A stretch of DNA of 64,000 nucleotides, from assembly GCA_029779535.1 (NCBI GenBank), contig JAKPAG010000075.1:35575-99574 (forward strand). Reading direction: 5' to 3'. Below are positions 1 to 9,242 of this stretch, in pieces. Made by a program: the position numbers and the translations under genes. Under the pieces are notes generated by a model. That model ran no database searches. It had not been told where the DNA came from and saw nothing but the letters and a program-made list of their open reading frames with translations. Numbering within the stretch: the first letter of the stretch is position 1; every line of letters starts with the position of its first letter. Origin of the DNA: Pseudomonadota bacterium. GTDB lineage: Bacteria > Pseudomonadota > Alphaproteobacteria > Sphingomonadales > Sphingomonadaceae.

Positions 1-724
1 CCTTGTCGCCCAGCTTGACGGTGATCTTGTCGAGGTAGGAATAGACCGTGGTCCAGCGCTGACCGTGGTGCAGAATCACGGTCTTGCCGTATTCCCTTGG
101 CCCCTCGCCCGCAAAAATAACGGTGCCGGCCGCACTGGCGCGCACGGCCAGGCCCCGGGCGGCGAGCACGTCGATCCCGTCATGGTAGCCGCCCTTGGCG
201 CCGCGCGCCGCAAAGCCGCGGCGGACCTGCCCGCTGAGCGGCCAGGCCAGGCTGACCGGCGGATCGGCATCGTCAAGGTCAAGCTTCGGCGCGGCGGCGG
301 GCTTGGCCGGAAGGGGGGCAAGTGCGGGTGAAGGCGCGGGTGCGGGCACGCCCTTGGCCAGGGTCGGGATCGCCAGCTTCTGGCCGGGCTTGACCGCGGC
401 CTTGGGATCGAGCGCGTTGGCGGCGGCGATGGCCGACCACGGCACGCCATAGTTCATGGCGATGGAAAAGCCGGTTTCGTCGTCCTTGACCGTGTGGCTG
501 CGGCGGCGCGGGATGACGAGCTTCTGCCCAGCCTTGACCACATAGGGTGGCTGCAGGCCGTTCGCCTCGATGATCAGCACGCGCGGCACTTCTGCCCGGG
601 CAGCGATCCCGCCCAGCGTCTCGCCCGGCTTGACCAGATGGCTGGTCTCGGTCCGTGGGTCGGGATCGGCGGCGGCAATCAGCAGCAGCGCGCCCGCAGC
701 CAGCAGGGCGGCCGCTCGGCGCAT
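1..724 (-). CDS. LysM / M23-type murein hydrolase-like envelope protein, 3' end cut by window edge
   Basis: I read this gene directly from the minus strand; no stop is reached before position 1, so only about 241 codons are visible. It opens with MRRAAALLAAGALLLIAAA, a signal-peptide-like stretch. Two LysM repeats follow, one around HLVKPGETLGGIAARA and one around HTVKDDETGFSIAMNYGV. A Pro/Ala linker leads to an M23 domain with the first zinc motif intact (YHDGIDV). The third zinc ligand, normally the His of a YAHL motif, is Tyr here (VYSYLDK), so the domain may be non-catalytic and act like NlpD/EnvC, which activate amidases. The start codon overlaps the surE stop by one base (TGATG), so translation is probably coupled. 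It is expected to act at septal or periplasmic peptidoglycan. The family is clear; loss of activity is inference. Confidence 0.85.
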   Translation of the reverse strand, partial: MRRAAALLAAGALLLIAAADPDPRTETSHLVKPGETLGGIAARAEVPRVLIIEANGLQPPYVVKAGQKLVIPRRRSHTVKDDETGFSIAMNYGVPWSAIAAANALDPKAAVKPGQKLAIPTLAKGVPAPAPSPALAPLPAKPAAAPKLDLDDADPPVSLAWPLSGQVRRGFAARGAKGGYHDGIDVLAARGLAVRASAAGTVIFAGEGPREYGKTVILHHGQRWTTVYSYLDKITVKLGDK

Positions 725-1485
725 CAGGCGAAGCGCCCCGCCAGTTCGGCTAGCGAGGCGTTGTGCGTCAGGTCAAGTTGCAGCGGCGTCACCGAAATGT
801 ACCCATCCTGGATCGCTTCAAGGTCGGTCTGGTGCCCGGGGGTGTGCTCAATCCCGTGCAGTCCGAACCAGAAGTACTGGTAACCTCTCGGATCGGTCCC
901 TTCAACCACGGATCCGCGCGCATAGTCATGGAATCCCTGACGAACCACCCGGATGCCCTGCACCGCTTCGGCAGCGATCGGCGGGAAGTTGATATTGACC
1001 AGGGTGCGATCGGCGAACGGCGCGTCGAGCAGCGGGGCAATCGCCCGCGCGCCCCAGGCTTCGGCGGCGGCGAAGGGCACGGCATCGCCCATCCCTTCCT
1101 TTTCGTAGACCTGGCTGAGCGCGATCGAGCGGATCCCGGCCAGTGCGCCTTCGACCGCGGCGGAAACGGTGCCCGAATAGGTCACGTCATCGCCCAGGTT
1201 GGCGCCGCGATTGACCCCCGACAGGATCAGATCGGGCTTGCCCGGCATGACCTTGCGCAGGGCCATCATCACCGAATCGGTCGGCGTGCCGGACACCGAA
1301 AAGCGCCGTTCGCTGTGCCGGCGCAGCCGCACCGGACGGCCGAGCGTGAGCGAGTGCCCCGCCCCAGACTGTTCCTCGGCCGGGGCGCAGATCCACACAT
1401 CGTCCGAGAACTGCCGGGCGATCCGCTCCAGCACTTCCAGGCCGGGGGCGAAGATGCCGTCGTCGTTGGTCAGCAGAATACGCAT
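724..1485 (-). CDS. surE: 5'/3'-nucleotidase SurE
   Basis: This is a 253-residue protein, the usual size for SurE. It begins [19 protein letters not shown], carrying the family's metal-binding DD pair at residues 8–9. It also has the conserved GTPTDSVMMAL and SGVNRGANLGDDVTYSGTV blocks. SurE is a metal-dependent phosphatase that removes phosphate from nucleoside 5'- and 3'-monophosphates in the cytoplasm. The gene lies directly behind serS, with the serS stop at the surE start, and in front of the LysM/M23 gene. The serS–surE–M23 order is common in alphaproteobacteria; the pcm gene often found nearby is absent here. Confidence 0.97.
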   Translation of the reverse strand: MRILLTNDDGIFAPGLEVLERIARQFSDDVWICAPAEEQSGAGHSLTLGRPVRLRRHSERRFSVSGTPTDSVMMALRKVMPGKPDLILSGVNRGANLGDDVTYSGTVSAAVEGALAGIRSIALSQVYEKEGMGDAVPFAAAEAWGARAIAPLLDAPFADRTLVNINFPPIAAEAVQGIRVVRQGFHDYARGSVVEGTDPRGYQYFWFGLHGIEHTPGHQTDLEAIQDGYISVTPLQLDLTHNASLAELAGRFA

Positions 1486-2762
1486 CAGGCGGGCACCAAC
1501 GTGTCGATCCCGCCCATGTAGGGGCGCAGCGCATCGGGCACCGTGACCGAGCCGTCCTCCTGCTGGTAGTTTTCCAGCACGGCCACCAGGGTGCGGCCCA
1601 CGGCCAGACCCGAACCGTTGAGGGTGTGGACGAATTCGGTGCCTTTCTGCCCTTCCGGCCGATAGCGCGCGTTCATCCGCCGCGCCTGGAAATCGCCGCA
1701 GTTCGAACAGGACGAAATCTCGCGGTAGGCATTCTGGCCCGGCAGCCAGACCTCAAGGTCATAGGTCTTGCGCGCGCCGAAGCCCATGTCGCCGGTGCAC
1801 AGCAGCACCTTGCGATACGGCAGTTTCAGCGCCTGCAGGACCGCTTCGGCAGACTGGGTCATGCGCTCATGCTCGGCCGCGCTGTCTTCGGGGCGGACCA
1901 CGCTGACCAGCTCGCACTTTTCGAACTGGTGCTGGCGGATGAAGCCGCGCGTATCCTTGCCGGCGGCCCCGGCCTCGCTGCGGAAGCACAGGGTCAGCGC
2001 GGTCATGCGGATCGGCAGTGCCGCCTCGTCGAGCAGCTGCCCCATGACCGAGCTGGTCAGGCTGACTTCGGCGGTGGGGATCAGCCAGCGATCATCGGTG
2101 GTGCGGAACAGGTCATCGGCGAACTTGGGCAGCTTGTCGGTGCCGTACATTGCTTCGTCGCGGACCATCACCGGCGGGTTGCATTCAGTATAGCCCGCCT
2201 GGGTGGTCTGCATGTCGAGCATGAACTGGCCGAGCGCGCGGTGCAGACGCGCCATCGCGCCGCGCAGGAAGGTAAAGCGCGCGCCGCTCATCGCCGCGGC
2301 GGTTTCGAAATCCAGGCCCAGCGCCGGGCCGATGTCGGCATGTTCGCGCGGGGTGAAGGCAAAGCTGCGCGGCGTGCCCCAGCGACTGATTTCGATATTA
2401 TCGCCCTCGTCCTGGCCATCGGGGGCATCGGCGGCGGGCAGGTTGGGGATTCGCGCGAGGGTATCGGTCAGCCGCGCGAGCAGATCGCGGTCCTCGGCTT
2501 CCAGCGCGGGCAGCGTGTCCTTCAGCGCGGCGACTTCGGCTTTCAGCCGTTCCGCCTCGTCCTTGTCGCCCCGCCCCATCGCTGCGCCGATCGCCTTCGA
2601 GGCATCGTTGCGGCGGCTTTGCGCTTCCTGCATCCGGGTCGCCACCGCGCGCCGCGCGCTGTCTAGCGCCAGGATTGCGGCGGATTGCGGCTCAAGCCCG
2701 CGCCGGGCCAGGCCGGCGTCGAAGGCTGCGGGGTTCTCTCGGATGGACTTGATGTCATGCAT
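1485..2762 (-). CDS. serS: Seryl-tRNA synthetase
   Basis: This class II synthetase charges tRNA-Ser with serine. I chose the ATG giving [18 protein letters not shown] (425 aa), because that is the normal SerS N-terminus; the open frame continues 13 codons upstream but those codons look non-coding. Residues 1–100 are the coiled-coil arm ([34 protein letters not shown]). The catalytic core has motif 2 ([20 protein letters not shown]) and a motif 3 region ending [16 protein letters not shown]. The C-terminus [10 protein letters not shown] is also typical. It heads the serS–surE–M23 unit and starts about 50 nt downstream of the tRNA-Val gene on the same strand. Confidence 0.98.
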   Translation of the reverse strand: MHDIKSIRENPAAFDAGLARRGLEPQSAAILALDSARRAVATRMQEAQSRRNDASKAIGAAMGRGDKDEAERLKAEVAALKDTLPALEAEDRDLLARLTDTLARIPNLPAADAPDGQDEGDNIEISRWGTPRSFAFTPREHADIGPALGLDFETAAAMSGARFTFLRGAMARLHRALGQFMLDMQTTQAGYTECNPPVMVRDEAMYGTDKLPKFADDLFRTTDDRWLIPTAEVSLTSSVMGQLLDEAALPIRMTALTLCFRSEAGAAGKDTRGFIRQHQFEKCELVSVVRPEDSAAEHERMTQSAEAVLQALKLPYRKVLLCTGDMGFGARKTYDLEVWLPGQNAYREISSCSNCGDFQARRMNARYRPEGQKGTEFVHTLNGSGLAVGRTLVAVLENYQQEDGSVTVPDALRPYMGGIDTLVPA

Positions 2763-2815
2763 GGTGCGCAGGCCTATGCCCGCAAGCGCCACTGCTTTCA
2801 AGGAGAGGAGGGAAG

Positions 2816-2890
2816 TGGTGGGCGCGACAGGGATTGAACCTGTGACCCCACCCGTGTGAAGGGTGTGCTCTACCGCTGAGCTACGCGCCC
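2816..2890 (-). tRNA. tRNA-Val(CAC)
   Basis: The minus strand folds into a full cloverleaf of 75 nt including an encoded CCA. The acceptor is GGGCGCG paired with CGCGCCC, the D arm is GCTC/GAGC, and the anticodon stem CACCC/GGGTG carries the loop TTCACAC, so the anticodon is CAC. The T arm contains GGTTCAATCC. It reads in the same direction as serS. Confidence 0.97.
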
Positions 2891-2966
2891 ACTTCCGTCG
2901 GGAAGCGCGCCCTTAAAGCGGTCTGTTCGAATTGACAAGCGCCGATGAGCATCTAAGGGCGCTTTC

Positions 2967-3254
2967 ATGAGCGAAGAAACCAATTCCGGCCCCGACGTGC
3001 CCCCCGATCACCTCGCGATCAACCCGCGCAGCCCGCATTTCGATGCCGAAAAGCTGCAACGCGGCGTGGGCATCCGCTTCAAGGGCGTGGTCCGCACCAA
3101 TGTTGAGGAATATTGCATTTCCGAAGGCTGGGTGCGCGTCCAGGCCGGCAAGACCATGGACCGCAAGGGTCAGCCGCTGACCATCAAGCTGAACGGCCCG
3201 GTCGAAGCCTGGTACGAGGACCTGGGCGACAATCCGCCCGTGGCCAGGGCCTGA
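2967..3254 (+). CDS. DUF3297 family protein
   Basis: This is a 95-residue acidic, soluble protein with the pattern of DUF3297: DHLAINPRSPHFDAEKL, then GVGIRFKGVVRTNVEEYC, GWVRVQAG and LTIKLNGPVEAW. Members are short and very conserved in proteobacteria, and some are labelled glutathione peroxidase in databases without support from the sequence. No signal peptide or membrane segment is visible. It stands alone, diverging from tRNA-Val and converging with the CHAP gene 4 bp away. Its function is unknown; only the family is recognised. Confidence 0.85.
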   Translation: MSEETNSGPDVPPDHLAINPRSPHFDAEKLQRGVGIRFKGVVRTNVEEYCISEGWVRVQAGKTMDRKGQPLTIKLNGPVEAWYEDLGDNPPVARA

Positions 3255-3258
3255 ACGA

Positions 3259-3909
3259 TCAGATCCCCAGCTTCGCGCTGATCAGATCGCCGATCGGATC
3301 GGAGCTGCGGGCGGCCGGCTTGTCGCTCTTGGCGAAAGTCAGCGGGCGCGTCAGGATCGGGCGTTCGCCCTTGGGCGGCTTGCCCTTGTAAATGAAGCCC
3401 TGCACCGGCCAATGGGTTCCGCCCAGGGCCTGGATCGGGGCATACCACACACGCACCTCGCTCCAGTCGTTGTCCTCCGACACGTCGACGGCGCGGACAT
3501 CGTCCTCGATCTGGCCGCGCCGACCGTTGATCGGGCTCCAGTTGGCATGGCGGATCAGGATCGTGCGCGAATCGATGATCCGGCTGACGGCAGCGACATG
3601 GCCGAGCGTGGAATTGCCGTGCGGCTTGAACGCCATCACCGCGCCGACCCGGGGCATGGTGCCCCGCGAATAACGGCCGGCGGCCTGGTCCCACCAGGTG
3701 TGAGCATCGCCGAAGATCATGATGCCGGACACCTGCCGGGCATAAGGCACGCATTGCAGGTAGGGCGGTAGCATGATGCTGCCCCCGCCCGAAACCATGG
3801 CACTGTCGTCCAGCGCGATGCCGCGCGCAGCCACCGGCCCCGCCCCGGCAGCCAGAACGCCCAGGGCCCCCGCCATCACGACCGCCATCATGCGAATGTG
3901 TCCCGTCAT
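3259..3909 (-). CDS. CHAP-domain peptidoglycan amidase/endopeptidase-like protein
   Basis: This 216-residue protein begins with a secretion signal (MMAVVMAGALGVLAAGAGPVAA). The CHAP domain follows: the probable catalytic Cys is in LQCVPYARQVSGI near residue 53, and the probable catalytic His is in GHVAAVSRI, after GAVMAFKPHGNSTLGH. CHAP proteins cleave peptide bonds in peptidoglycan from outside the cytoplasmic membrane. The C-terminus (WPVQGFIYKGKPPKGERP onward) is a short basic tail of unknown role. It is transcribed away from der and toward DUF3297. The exact bond cleaved cannot be told from the sequence. Confidence 0.85.
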   Translation of the reverse strand: MTGHIRMMAVVMAGALGVLAAGAGPVAARGIALDDSAMVSGGGSIMLPPYLQCVPYARQVSGIMIFGDAHTWWDQAAGRYSRGTMPRVGAVMAFKPHGNSTLGHVAAVSRIIDSRTILIRHANWSPINGRRGQIEDDVRAVDVSEDNDWSEVRVWYAPIQALGGTHWPVQGFIYKGKPPKGERPILTRPLTFAKSDKPAARSSDPIGDLISAKLGI

Positions 3910-4024
3910 GGACTAGGTAAATGCCACGACAAGGTTAGGGCCAACATAGCCGGTTTGGTTAACAACGCCGCAAGATTCTGCCCTATGCCTTGCAAATTGC
4001 GGCCAGTGCGGTCAGGGGCATACA

Positions 4025-5398
4025 ATGGCCCTCCCGCAAGTGATCATCATTGGACGTCCCAACGTGGGCAAAAGCACCTTGTTCAACCGGCTGGTGGGCA
4101 AGAAGCTGGCGCTGGTCGATGATCAGCCCGGAGTGACCCGCGACCGCCGGTTCGGCGAAGCGCACCTGCTGGGGCTGGATTTCACCGTGGTCGACACCGC
4201 CGGCTGGGAAGACGATGACCCGTCCAGCCTGCCCGGCCGTATGCGCCAGCAGACCGAGGCCAGCCTGCACGGCGCCGATGTGGCCCTGTTCGTGATCGAT
4301 GCCCGCGCCGGGCTGACCCCGCTGGACGAGGAAATCGGCCGCTGGCTGCGCGAACAGCCGGTGCCGGTGATCCTGCTGGCGAACAAGGCCGAAGGCCGCG
4401 CCGGCGAACCGGGGATCCTCGAATCCTATGCCCTTGGCCTGGGCGATCCAGTGCCCGTTTCGGCCGAACATGGCGAAGGCATGGGCGACCTGTTCGAAGC
4501 CTTGCTGCCCTATCTGGACGACAAGCAGCAGGATGAGGACGAATTCGCCGAGGACGACGAGGAAGCCCCCAGCGGCCCGCTCAAGCTGGCGATCGTCGGC
4601 CGCCCGAACGCCGGCAAGAGCACGCTGATCAACGCCCTGCTGCACGAAGACCGGCTGCTGACCGGGCCCGAAGCCGGGATTACCCGCGATTCGATCGCGG
4701 TGGACTGGACCTGGACCGATCCCGACACGGGCGAAGAACGCCCCGTCCGCCTGATCGACACCGCCGGGATGCGCAAGAAGGCGCAGGTCGTCGACAAGCT
4801 GGAAAAGCTGTCAGTCGCCGATGCGCGCCGCGCGGTGGACTTTGCCGAAGTGGTCGTCTTGCTGCTCGACGCGACGCGCGGGCTGGAACACCAGGACCTC
4901 AAGATCGCCAGCCTGGTTCTGGAAGAAGGCCGCGCGCTGATCGTCGCGATCAACAAGTGGGACGTGGCCGACAATGCCAGCAGCCTGTTCAACGGTATCC
5001 GCGCCGCGCTTGACGACGGGCTGAGCCAGGTCAAGGGCCTGCCGCTGCTGGCCGTTTCGGCGCGCACCGGCAAGGGGCTGGACCAGCTGGTCAAGTCGGC
5101 CTTCGAATTGCGCGAAGCCTGGTCGAAGCGCGTGCCGACCGCGCTGCTCAACCGCTGGTTCGACGATGCCCTGGCCAAGAACCCACCCCCCGCCCCCGGC
5201 GGCAAGCGGATCAAGCTGCGCTACATCACCCAGGCACGTGTCCGCCCACCCAGCTTCGTGCTGTTCGGCACGCGGCTCGATCAGCTCCCCGGCAGTTATG
5301 AACGCTACCTGGTCAATAGCCTGCGCCGCGATCTGGGCTTCGATTCGGTGCCGGTGCGCCTGACGCTGCGGATGCCGAAGAACCCGTTCAAGAAGTAG
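4025..5398 (+). CDS. der: Ribosome biogenesis GTPase Der (EngA)
   Basis: This 457-residue protein has the tandem GTPase arrangement unique to Der. The first G domain has the P-loop GRPNVGKST near residue 10 and DTAGWE. An acidic linker (DDKQQDEDEFAEDDEE) separates it from the second G domain, with GRPNAGKST near residue 195, DTAGMRKK and NKWD. The C-terminal KH-like domain includes RWFDDALAKNPPPAPGG and RYITQARVRPPSFVLFG. Der binds GTP and is needed for maturation of the 50S subunit. The gene ends 11 bp inside the convergent DUF418 gene, an unusual tail-to-tail overlap. Confidence 0.98.
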   Translation: MALPQVIIIGRPNVGKSTLFNRLVGKKLALVDDQPGVTRDRRFGEAHLLGLDFTVVDTAGWEDDDPSSLPGRMRQQTEASLHGADVALFVIDARAGLTPLDEEIGRWLREQPVPVILLANKAEGRAGEPGILESYALGLGDPVPVSAEHGEGMGDLFEALLPYLDDKQQDEDEFAEDDEEAPSGPLKLAIVGRPNAGKSTLINALLHEDRLLTGPEAGITRDSIAVDWTWTDPDTGEERPVRLIDTAGMRKKAQVVDKLEKLSVADARRAVDFAEVVVLLLDATRGLEHQDLKIASLVLEEGRALIVAINKWDVADNASSLFNGIRAALDDGLSQVKGLPLLAVSARTGKGLDQLVKSAFELREAWSKRVPTALLNRWFDDALAKNPPPAPGGKRIKLRYITQARVRPPSFVLFGTRLDQLPGSYERYLVNSLRRDLGFDSVPVRLTLRMPKNPFKK

Positions 5399-6629
5399 CG
5401 CGCCGCCGCAGTGGTTGCATGCGCCACTCGGTGGCGCTGCGCCACAGCCATTCGAGCGGCCCCTGCCGGAAGCGCGCCAGCCAAGGCGCGCTCCAACCCA
5501 GTATCAGGGCCCAGCCCAGCAGCACGAACAGCCAGTGCGCCGCCGCGCCATGCCGGGCGAACAGGCCCAGCCCCCAGCCATAGAACAGCGCGCCCATCAC
5601 CAGGCTGGTGCCGATGTAGTTGCTGAACGCCATTCGCCCCGCCGCCATCAGCAGATGGCCGGGCTGGCTGCGCACCAGGCGCGCCGCGGCCAGCATCAGC
5701 AATGCGGCATAGCCCAGCGCCATGGCCAGATGCGGCAGGCCCAGAGCATAGTTGACTAGCAGCCGCATGGTCATTTCAGGAAAGTGCGCGGCGCGCGCCC
5801 ACAGGGCGGCCCACAGGCTGACCGCCCCGCCCAGCCCCACCCCGACCAGCGCGATCTGTCGCAGTCGCCGCCTGGGCCATTGGCCGGAAAAGAACCCCGC
5901 GCGCAGCAACGCCATGCCCAGGAGCATGAAGGGCAGTGTCTCGCCGATCGCGAACAGGGTGACCCGCAGCAGATAGAACGGGCGTTCGCTCAGCTTGGCC
6001 GTCACTTGCGCCCCCCAGTCGCGGCGCGCTTCGGCCATGTCGGCGGCGTCCTGCACGCGGTAGGGGGCCTTGATTGCCGCGATCCGCTCTTGCAGCGCGG
6101 TGTCGTTCGGCCGGGCCAGCGCCGCCTGCTCGATCGCCGCATCGCTCAGCGACAGGGCCGTGCCGGCGACTTGCCAGAACAGGAACAGCGCCATGCCGCT
6201 GCCGACCAGCGCCGGGGCGGACGCCTTTCGCAAGGCCAGGGCGATCGTTCCGGCCACCGCATACAGGAACAGGATGTCGCCCCACCACAGCAGCAGGAAG
6301 TGGAGATAGCCGAACAGCGCCAGCCAGCCGAGCCGGCGCAGTTGCATTGCCTGGCCATCGCGGCCCTGTTCGTCCGCACGTTCAACGAACAGCAGCATGC
6401 TGGCGCCGAACAGCAGGCTGAACAGCGCGCGCATCTTGCCTTCGAACAGCCAGAACATGGCGGCAAAGGCCCATTCGTCCGCAGGACCCGCCGGCGTGGG
6501 GATCGACGGTGTGTAAGTGGCCGAAGGCGGCCCGGCGAACCCGGCAATATTGACTGCCAGGATGCCCAGTACGGCAACGCCTCGGATCAGATCGAGCGCG
6601 GCGATCCGTTCGCGCGCCGCATCAGCCAT
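5388..6629 (-). CDS. DUF418 family integral membrane protein
   Basis: This 413-residue protein has about nine or ten hydrophobic segments. It opens RIAALDLIRGVAVLGILAVN, the N-terminal block of the DUF418/YeiB group, and near the C-terminus has GRMAFSNYIGTSLVMGALF, the DUF418 hallmark. The biochemical role is not established for the family; some relatives resemble acyltransferases. It starts 4 bp after the stop of the Sel1/SPOR gene on the same strand, so the two are probably co-transcribed. Its 3' end overlaps der by 11 bp. Confidence 0.87.
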   Translation of the reverse strand: MADAARERIAALDLIRGVAVLGILAVNIAGFAGPPSATYTPSIPTPAGPADEWAFAAMFWLFEGKMRALFSLLFGASMLLFVERADEQGRDGQAMQLRRLGWLALFGYLHFLLLWWGDILFLYAVAGTIALALRKASAPALVGSGMALFLFWQVAGTALSLSDAAIEQAALARPNDTALQERIAAIKAPYRVQDAADMAEARRDWGAQVTAKLSERPFYLLRVTLFAIGETLPFMLLGMALLRAGFFSGQWPRRRLRQIALVGVGLGGAVSLWAALWARAAHFPEMTMRLLVNYALGLPHLAMALGYAALLMLAAARLVRSQPGHLLMAAGRMAFSNYIGTSLVMGALFYGWGLGLFARHGAAAHWLFVLLGWALILGWSAPWLARFRQGPLEWLWRSATEWRMQPLRRRATS

Positions 6630-6633
6630 CGCG

Positions 6634-7749
6634 TCAGTTCTTCACGGCGATGCAGGTCTGCCCGCTGGCGCCGAGCCGGCTGCAAGCCGCGCGCGCCGCC
6701 GCTTCGCTGGCGAACCCGCCCGCCTGCAACTTGATCACCGCGCCAGCCTTGACGTTGAGGCGGGGATGGCCCGCCAGTTCCGGCCGACCCTTCAGCTTGT
6801 TCCACAGCGCATCGGCATTGGCCGGCTGGCCAAAGGCGCCCAGCTGGACCCGCCAGGCGCCGCCCGCCGCAGGTGCAGGCGTGGGCGCGGCGAGTGGCGG
6901 CGGCGGGACTGGCCGGGGCGCGGCAATGCCCGGCAGCGGCCCGGGCGGCGGCCCCTGGTGCACCACCACCGGGCGTGGCACCTGTGGGCGGGCATAGTCC
7001 GCCCCGGCCGTGCCCGGCGATCCGCCGGCGGCAACCCGCGCGGCGGCGGCGACGGCATCATTGGCGGCGGCCACCGTCGGACCGCGCACCGGCACCACCG
7101 CTTCACCGGTTCCTGGCGGAGTGGAAGATATGGTCGCCCCAAGGTCAACCGCGGCAAGCTGGCGGGCCCGCGTCGAATCGGCATCGCTTTGCAGCTGTGC
7201 GGCCAGGGCAACGGCCTGCTGGCGCTGGTCCATCGGGATGTATGTGTCCATCTGGGTCAGCGCGGCCCGGGCCGCTTCCAGCCCCTGCTGCTGCGCCAGG
7301 CTGACCAGCGCATAGGCCCGCACCGGATCACGCTGCACGTTCTCGCCATTATAGTGCGCCAACCCCAGCAGATACTGCGCGCGCGGATCGCCGCGATCGG
7401 CCGCCGCCCGGATATAGGGCAAGGCCTGCAAGCGCTGCCCGCGCTGGAACAGGAACAGGCCATAGTTGTCGGACGCCTGCAGATGGCCAAGCGTCGCCGC
7501 CTTGCCATACAGTTCCTCGGCCTTGGCCATGTCCTGCTTGACCCCCTTGCCCCACTTGTAGGCCTGGGCCAGGTTGTACATCGCATCGGCATCGCCGCGG
7601 GCGACATCGCCCTGCCATTCGCGCACCGCGGCGGTGAAATCACCGCGCGACCAGGCGTCGACTCCGGCCTTGTTATCGGCCAGCGCGACGCTTGCGGGCA
7701 GGCTTACGGCCGCAAGCAGAAGGCCGAGCTGAAAATATTCACGCGCCAT
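6634..7749 (-). CDS. Sel1-repeat protein with C-terminal SPOR domain
   Basis: I chose the start MAREYFQLGLLLAAVSLPASVALA (371 aa), which gives a clean signal peptide; 15 more in-frame codons lie upstream but look non-coding. Sel1-like (TPR-type) repeats run from about residue 25 to 150, for example DADAMYNLAQAYKWGKGVKQ, HLQASDNYGLFLFQRG and DPRAQYLLGLAHYNGENVQ. A Pro/Ala-rich linker leads to a SPOR domain (GAWRVQLGAFGQPANADALW, ending ACSRLGASGQTCIAVKN). SPOR domains bind denuded glycan strands at division septa, so the protein is expected in the periplasm. It leads the unit with DUF418. Confidence 0.87.
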   Translation of the reverse strand: MAREYFQLGLLLAAVSLPASVALADNKAGVDAWSRGDFTAAVREWQGDVARGDADAMYNLAQAYKWGKGVKQDMAKAEELYGKAATLGHLQASDNYGLFLFQRGQRLQALPYIRAAADRGDPRAQYLLGLAHYNGENVQRDPVRAYALVSLAQQQGLEAARAALTQMDTYIPMDQRQQAVALAAQLQSDADSTRARQLAAVDLGATISSTPPGTGEAVVPVRGPTVAAANDAVAAAARVAAGGSPGTAGADYARPQVPRPVVVHQGPPPGPLPGIAAPRPVPPPPLAAPTPAPAAGGAWRVQLGAFGQPANADALWNKLKGRPELAGHPRLNVKAGAVIKLQAGGFASEAAARAACSRLGASGQTCIAVKN

Positions 7750-7993
7750 CGAAAATTTCCCGTCGCCTGGCCGATCGTAACCATCGCCGGGCACTTCCCG
7801 CCCCCGCAGTCCTGATCCGGCACCCGAACATCCTTAACTGGCATAATGAACAAGTGGTTAGCAAAGGATTTATCCCCCCGGCGCCTTCGCCAGGGGCTCT
7901 CTGGCAGACCCACCGTTAACCCAAAATTAGGAACGATCTGCGATCCCCCGGGGCAAGTGGAACTGGAATTGCTGGTTTTTTAGGGGGACTGCT

Positions 7994-8713
7994 GTGCGCG
8001 TACTGGCTTTGGCTTCTCAGAAGGGTGGATCGGGCAAGACGACCTTGTCCGGGCACCTGGCCGTGCAGGCCCAGCTTGCCGGGGCTGGCCCGGTGGTGCT
8101 GATCGATATCGACCCCCAGGGTTCGCTCGCCGATTGGTGGAACGAGCGCGAGGCGGAATTTCCCGCCTTTGCCCAGACCACGGTCGCCCGCCTGGCGGCG
8201 GACCTGGCGGTGTTGCGCCAGCAGGGCTTCAAGCTCGCGGTGATCGACACCCCGCCCGCCATTACCATGGCGATCCAGAGCGTGATCTCGGTGGCCGAAC
8301 TGATCGTCGTCCCGACCCGGCCCAGCCCGCACGACCTGCGCGCCGTGGGCGCCACGGTTGACCTGTGCGAACGCGCGGGCAAGCCGCTGATCTTCGTGGT
8401 CAACGCCGCCACGCCCAAGGCCAAGATCACGTCCGAAGCCGCTGTCGCGCTGTCGCAGCACGGCACCGTGGCCCCGGTCACCCTGCACCACCGCACCGAT
8501 TTCGCAGCCTCGATGATCGATGGCCGCACGGTGATGGAAGTCGATCCCAACGGCCGCTCCGCCGCCGAAGTGACGGCGCTGTGGAACTACATTTCGGACC
8601 GGCTGGAAAAGAACTTCCGCCGCACCGTGTTCGCCGCCCCCAGCAGCGTGGCGGTGATGCCAGGGGTCCATCGCCCGGCGGGTGGCTTCGGCCGCCGCGT
8701 CGCGGGTTCGTGA
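7994..8713 (+). CDS. ParA/MinD-family ATPase
   Basis: This 239-residue protein starts with GTG behind a good ribosome site (AGGGGG). It has the deviant Walker A motif QKGGSGKTT at residues 8–16, Walker A' (LIDIDPQG) and a Walker B-like VIDTPP. The core matches short single-domain ParA ATPases that position plasmids, chromosomes or protein complexes by ATP-dependent dimerisation on DNA. No ParB gene or parS-like repeat is visible, and the next gene instead has a ribbon-helix-helix-like tail. A chromosomal cargo-positioning role is more likely than plasmid partition, because this is not a plasmid context. Confidence 0.88.
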   Translation: MRVLALASQKGGSGKTTLSGHLAVQAQLAGAGPVVLIDIDPQGSLADWWNEREAEFPAFAQTTVARLAADLAVLRQQGFKLAVIDTPPAITMAIQSVISVAELIVVPTRPSPHDLRAVGATVDLCERAGKPLIFVVNAATPKAKITSEAAVALSQHGTVAPVTLHHRTDFAASMIDGRTVMEVDPNGRSAAEVTALWNYISDRLEKNFRRTVFAAPSSVAVMPGVHRPAGGFGRRVAGS

Positions 8714-8729
8714 CGGAGTGCTGGGGGGC

Positions 8730-9218
8730 ATGTCCGAACCGAAACCTCTCGCCTCGCTCAGCCCGAGCCTGCTTGCCCGCAAGGGCGGCGCACGCCCGGC
8801 GATGCGTCCGCAGCTCGCGCCGATCACCCACGAAACTCCGCCCCACCAGTTCGATGACCTGGGCTGGAACGACATGGGCCACGATCACCCCGCCGCCCCG
8901 CCGCCCAGCGTGGCCGACGTGGTAGCGCTCGAACCCAGCGCGCCGCTGCCGCCGCCGGTCGTGCCCGAAGTGGTGCGCCAGCAGCAGGCCGTGGCCCGTC
9001 GCGTCGCCCAGCCACGCAAGTCCGCGCTGGAAAGCGGCCGCCGCGCTGCCTTCACGCTGCGCGTCGATGCCGATCGCCACCTCAAGCTGCGGCTGGCCTG
9101 CGCGGTGCGCAATCGCAGTGCGCAGCAGCTGGTGACCGAGGCGCTCGACCGCCTGCTTGACGAATTGCCCGATATCGCCGCGCTCGCCGCGCAAGTTGCC
9201 GCCAAGCGCCGCAGCTAA
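8730..9218 (+). CDS. Hypothetical ParA-partner protein with ribbon-helix-helix-like C-terminus
   Basis: I set the start at MSEPKPLASLSPSLLARKGG (162 aa), 16 bp after the parA stop; an upstream in-frame start would overlap parA and looks non-coding. Residues 1–95 are Pro/Ala-rich and probably disordered. Residues 100–160 (AAFTLRVDADRHLKLRLACA, then RSAQQLVTEALDRLLDELPD) look like a strand plus two helices as in ribbon-helix-helix or small adaptor proteins. It lies between parA and the TPR/SPOR gene, so it may link the ATPase to a cargo. I do not recognise a named family. Confidence 0.7.
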   Translation: MSEPKPLASLSPSLLARKGGARPAMRPQLAPITHETPPHQFDDLGWNDMGHDHPAAPPPSVADVVALEPSAPLPPPVVPEVVRQQQAVARRVAQPRKSALESGRRAAFTLRVDADRHLKLRLACAVRNRSAQQLVTEALDRLLDELPDIAALAAQVAAKRRS

Positions 9219-9242
9219 ATGTTTCAGAAAGGGAGACTTCCC

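Noticed and set aside
7994..9218. Plasmid partition cassette (parAB) and replication origin
   Set aside because: No ParB fold, no iterated parS-like repeats, no replication gene; surroundings are chromosomal housekeeping genes.
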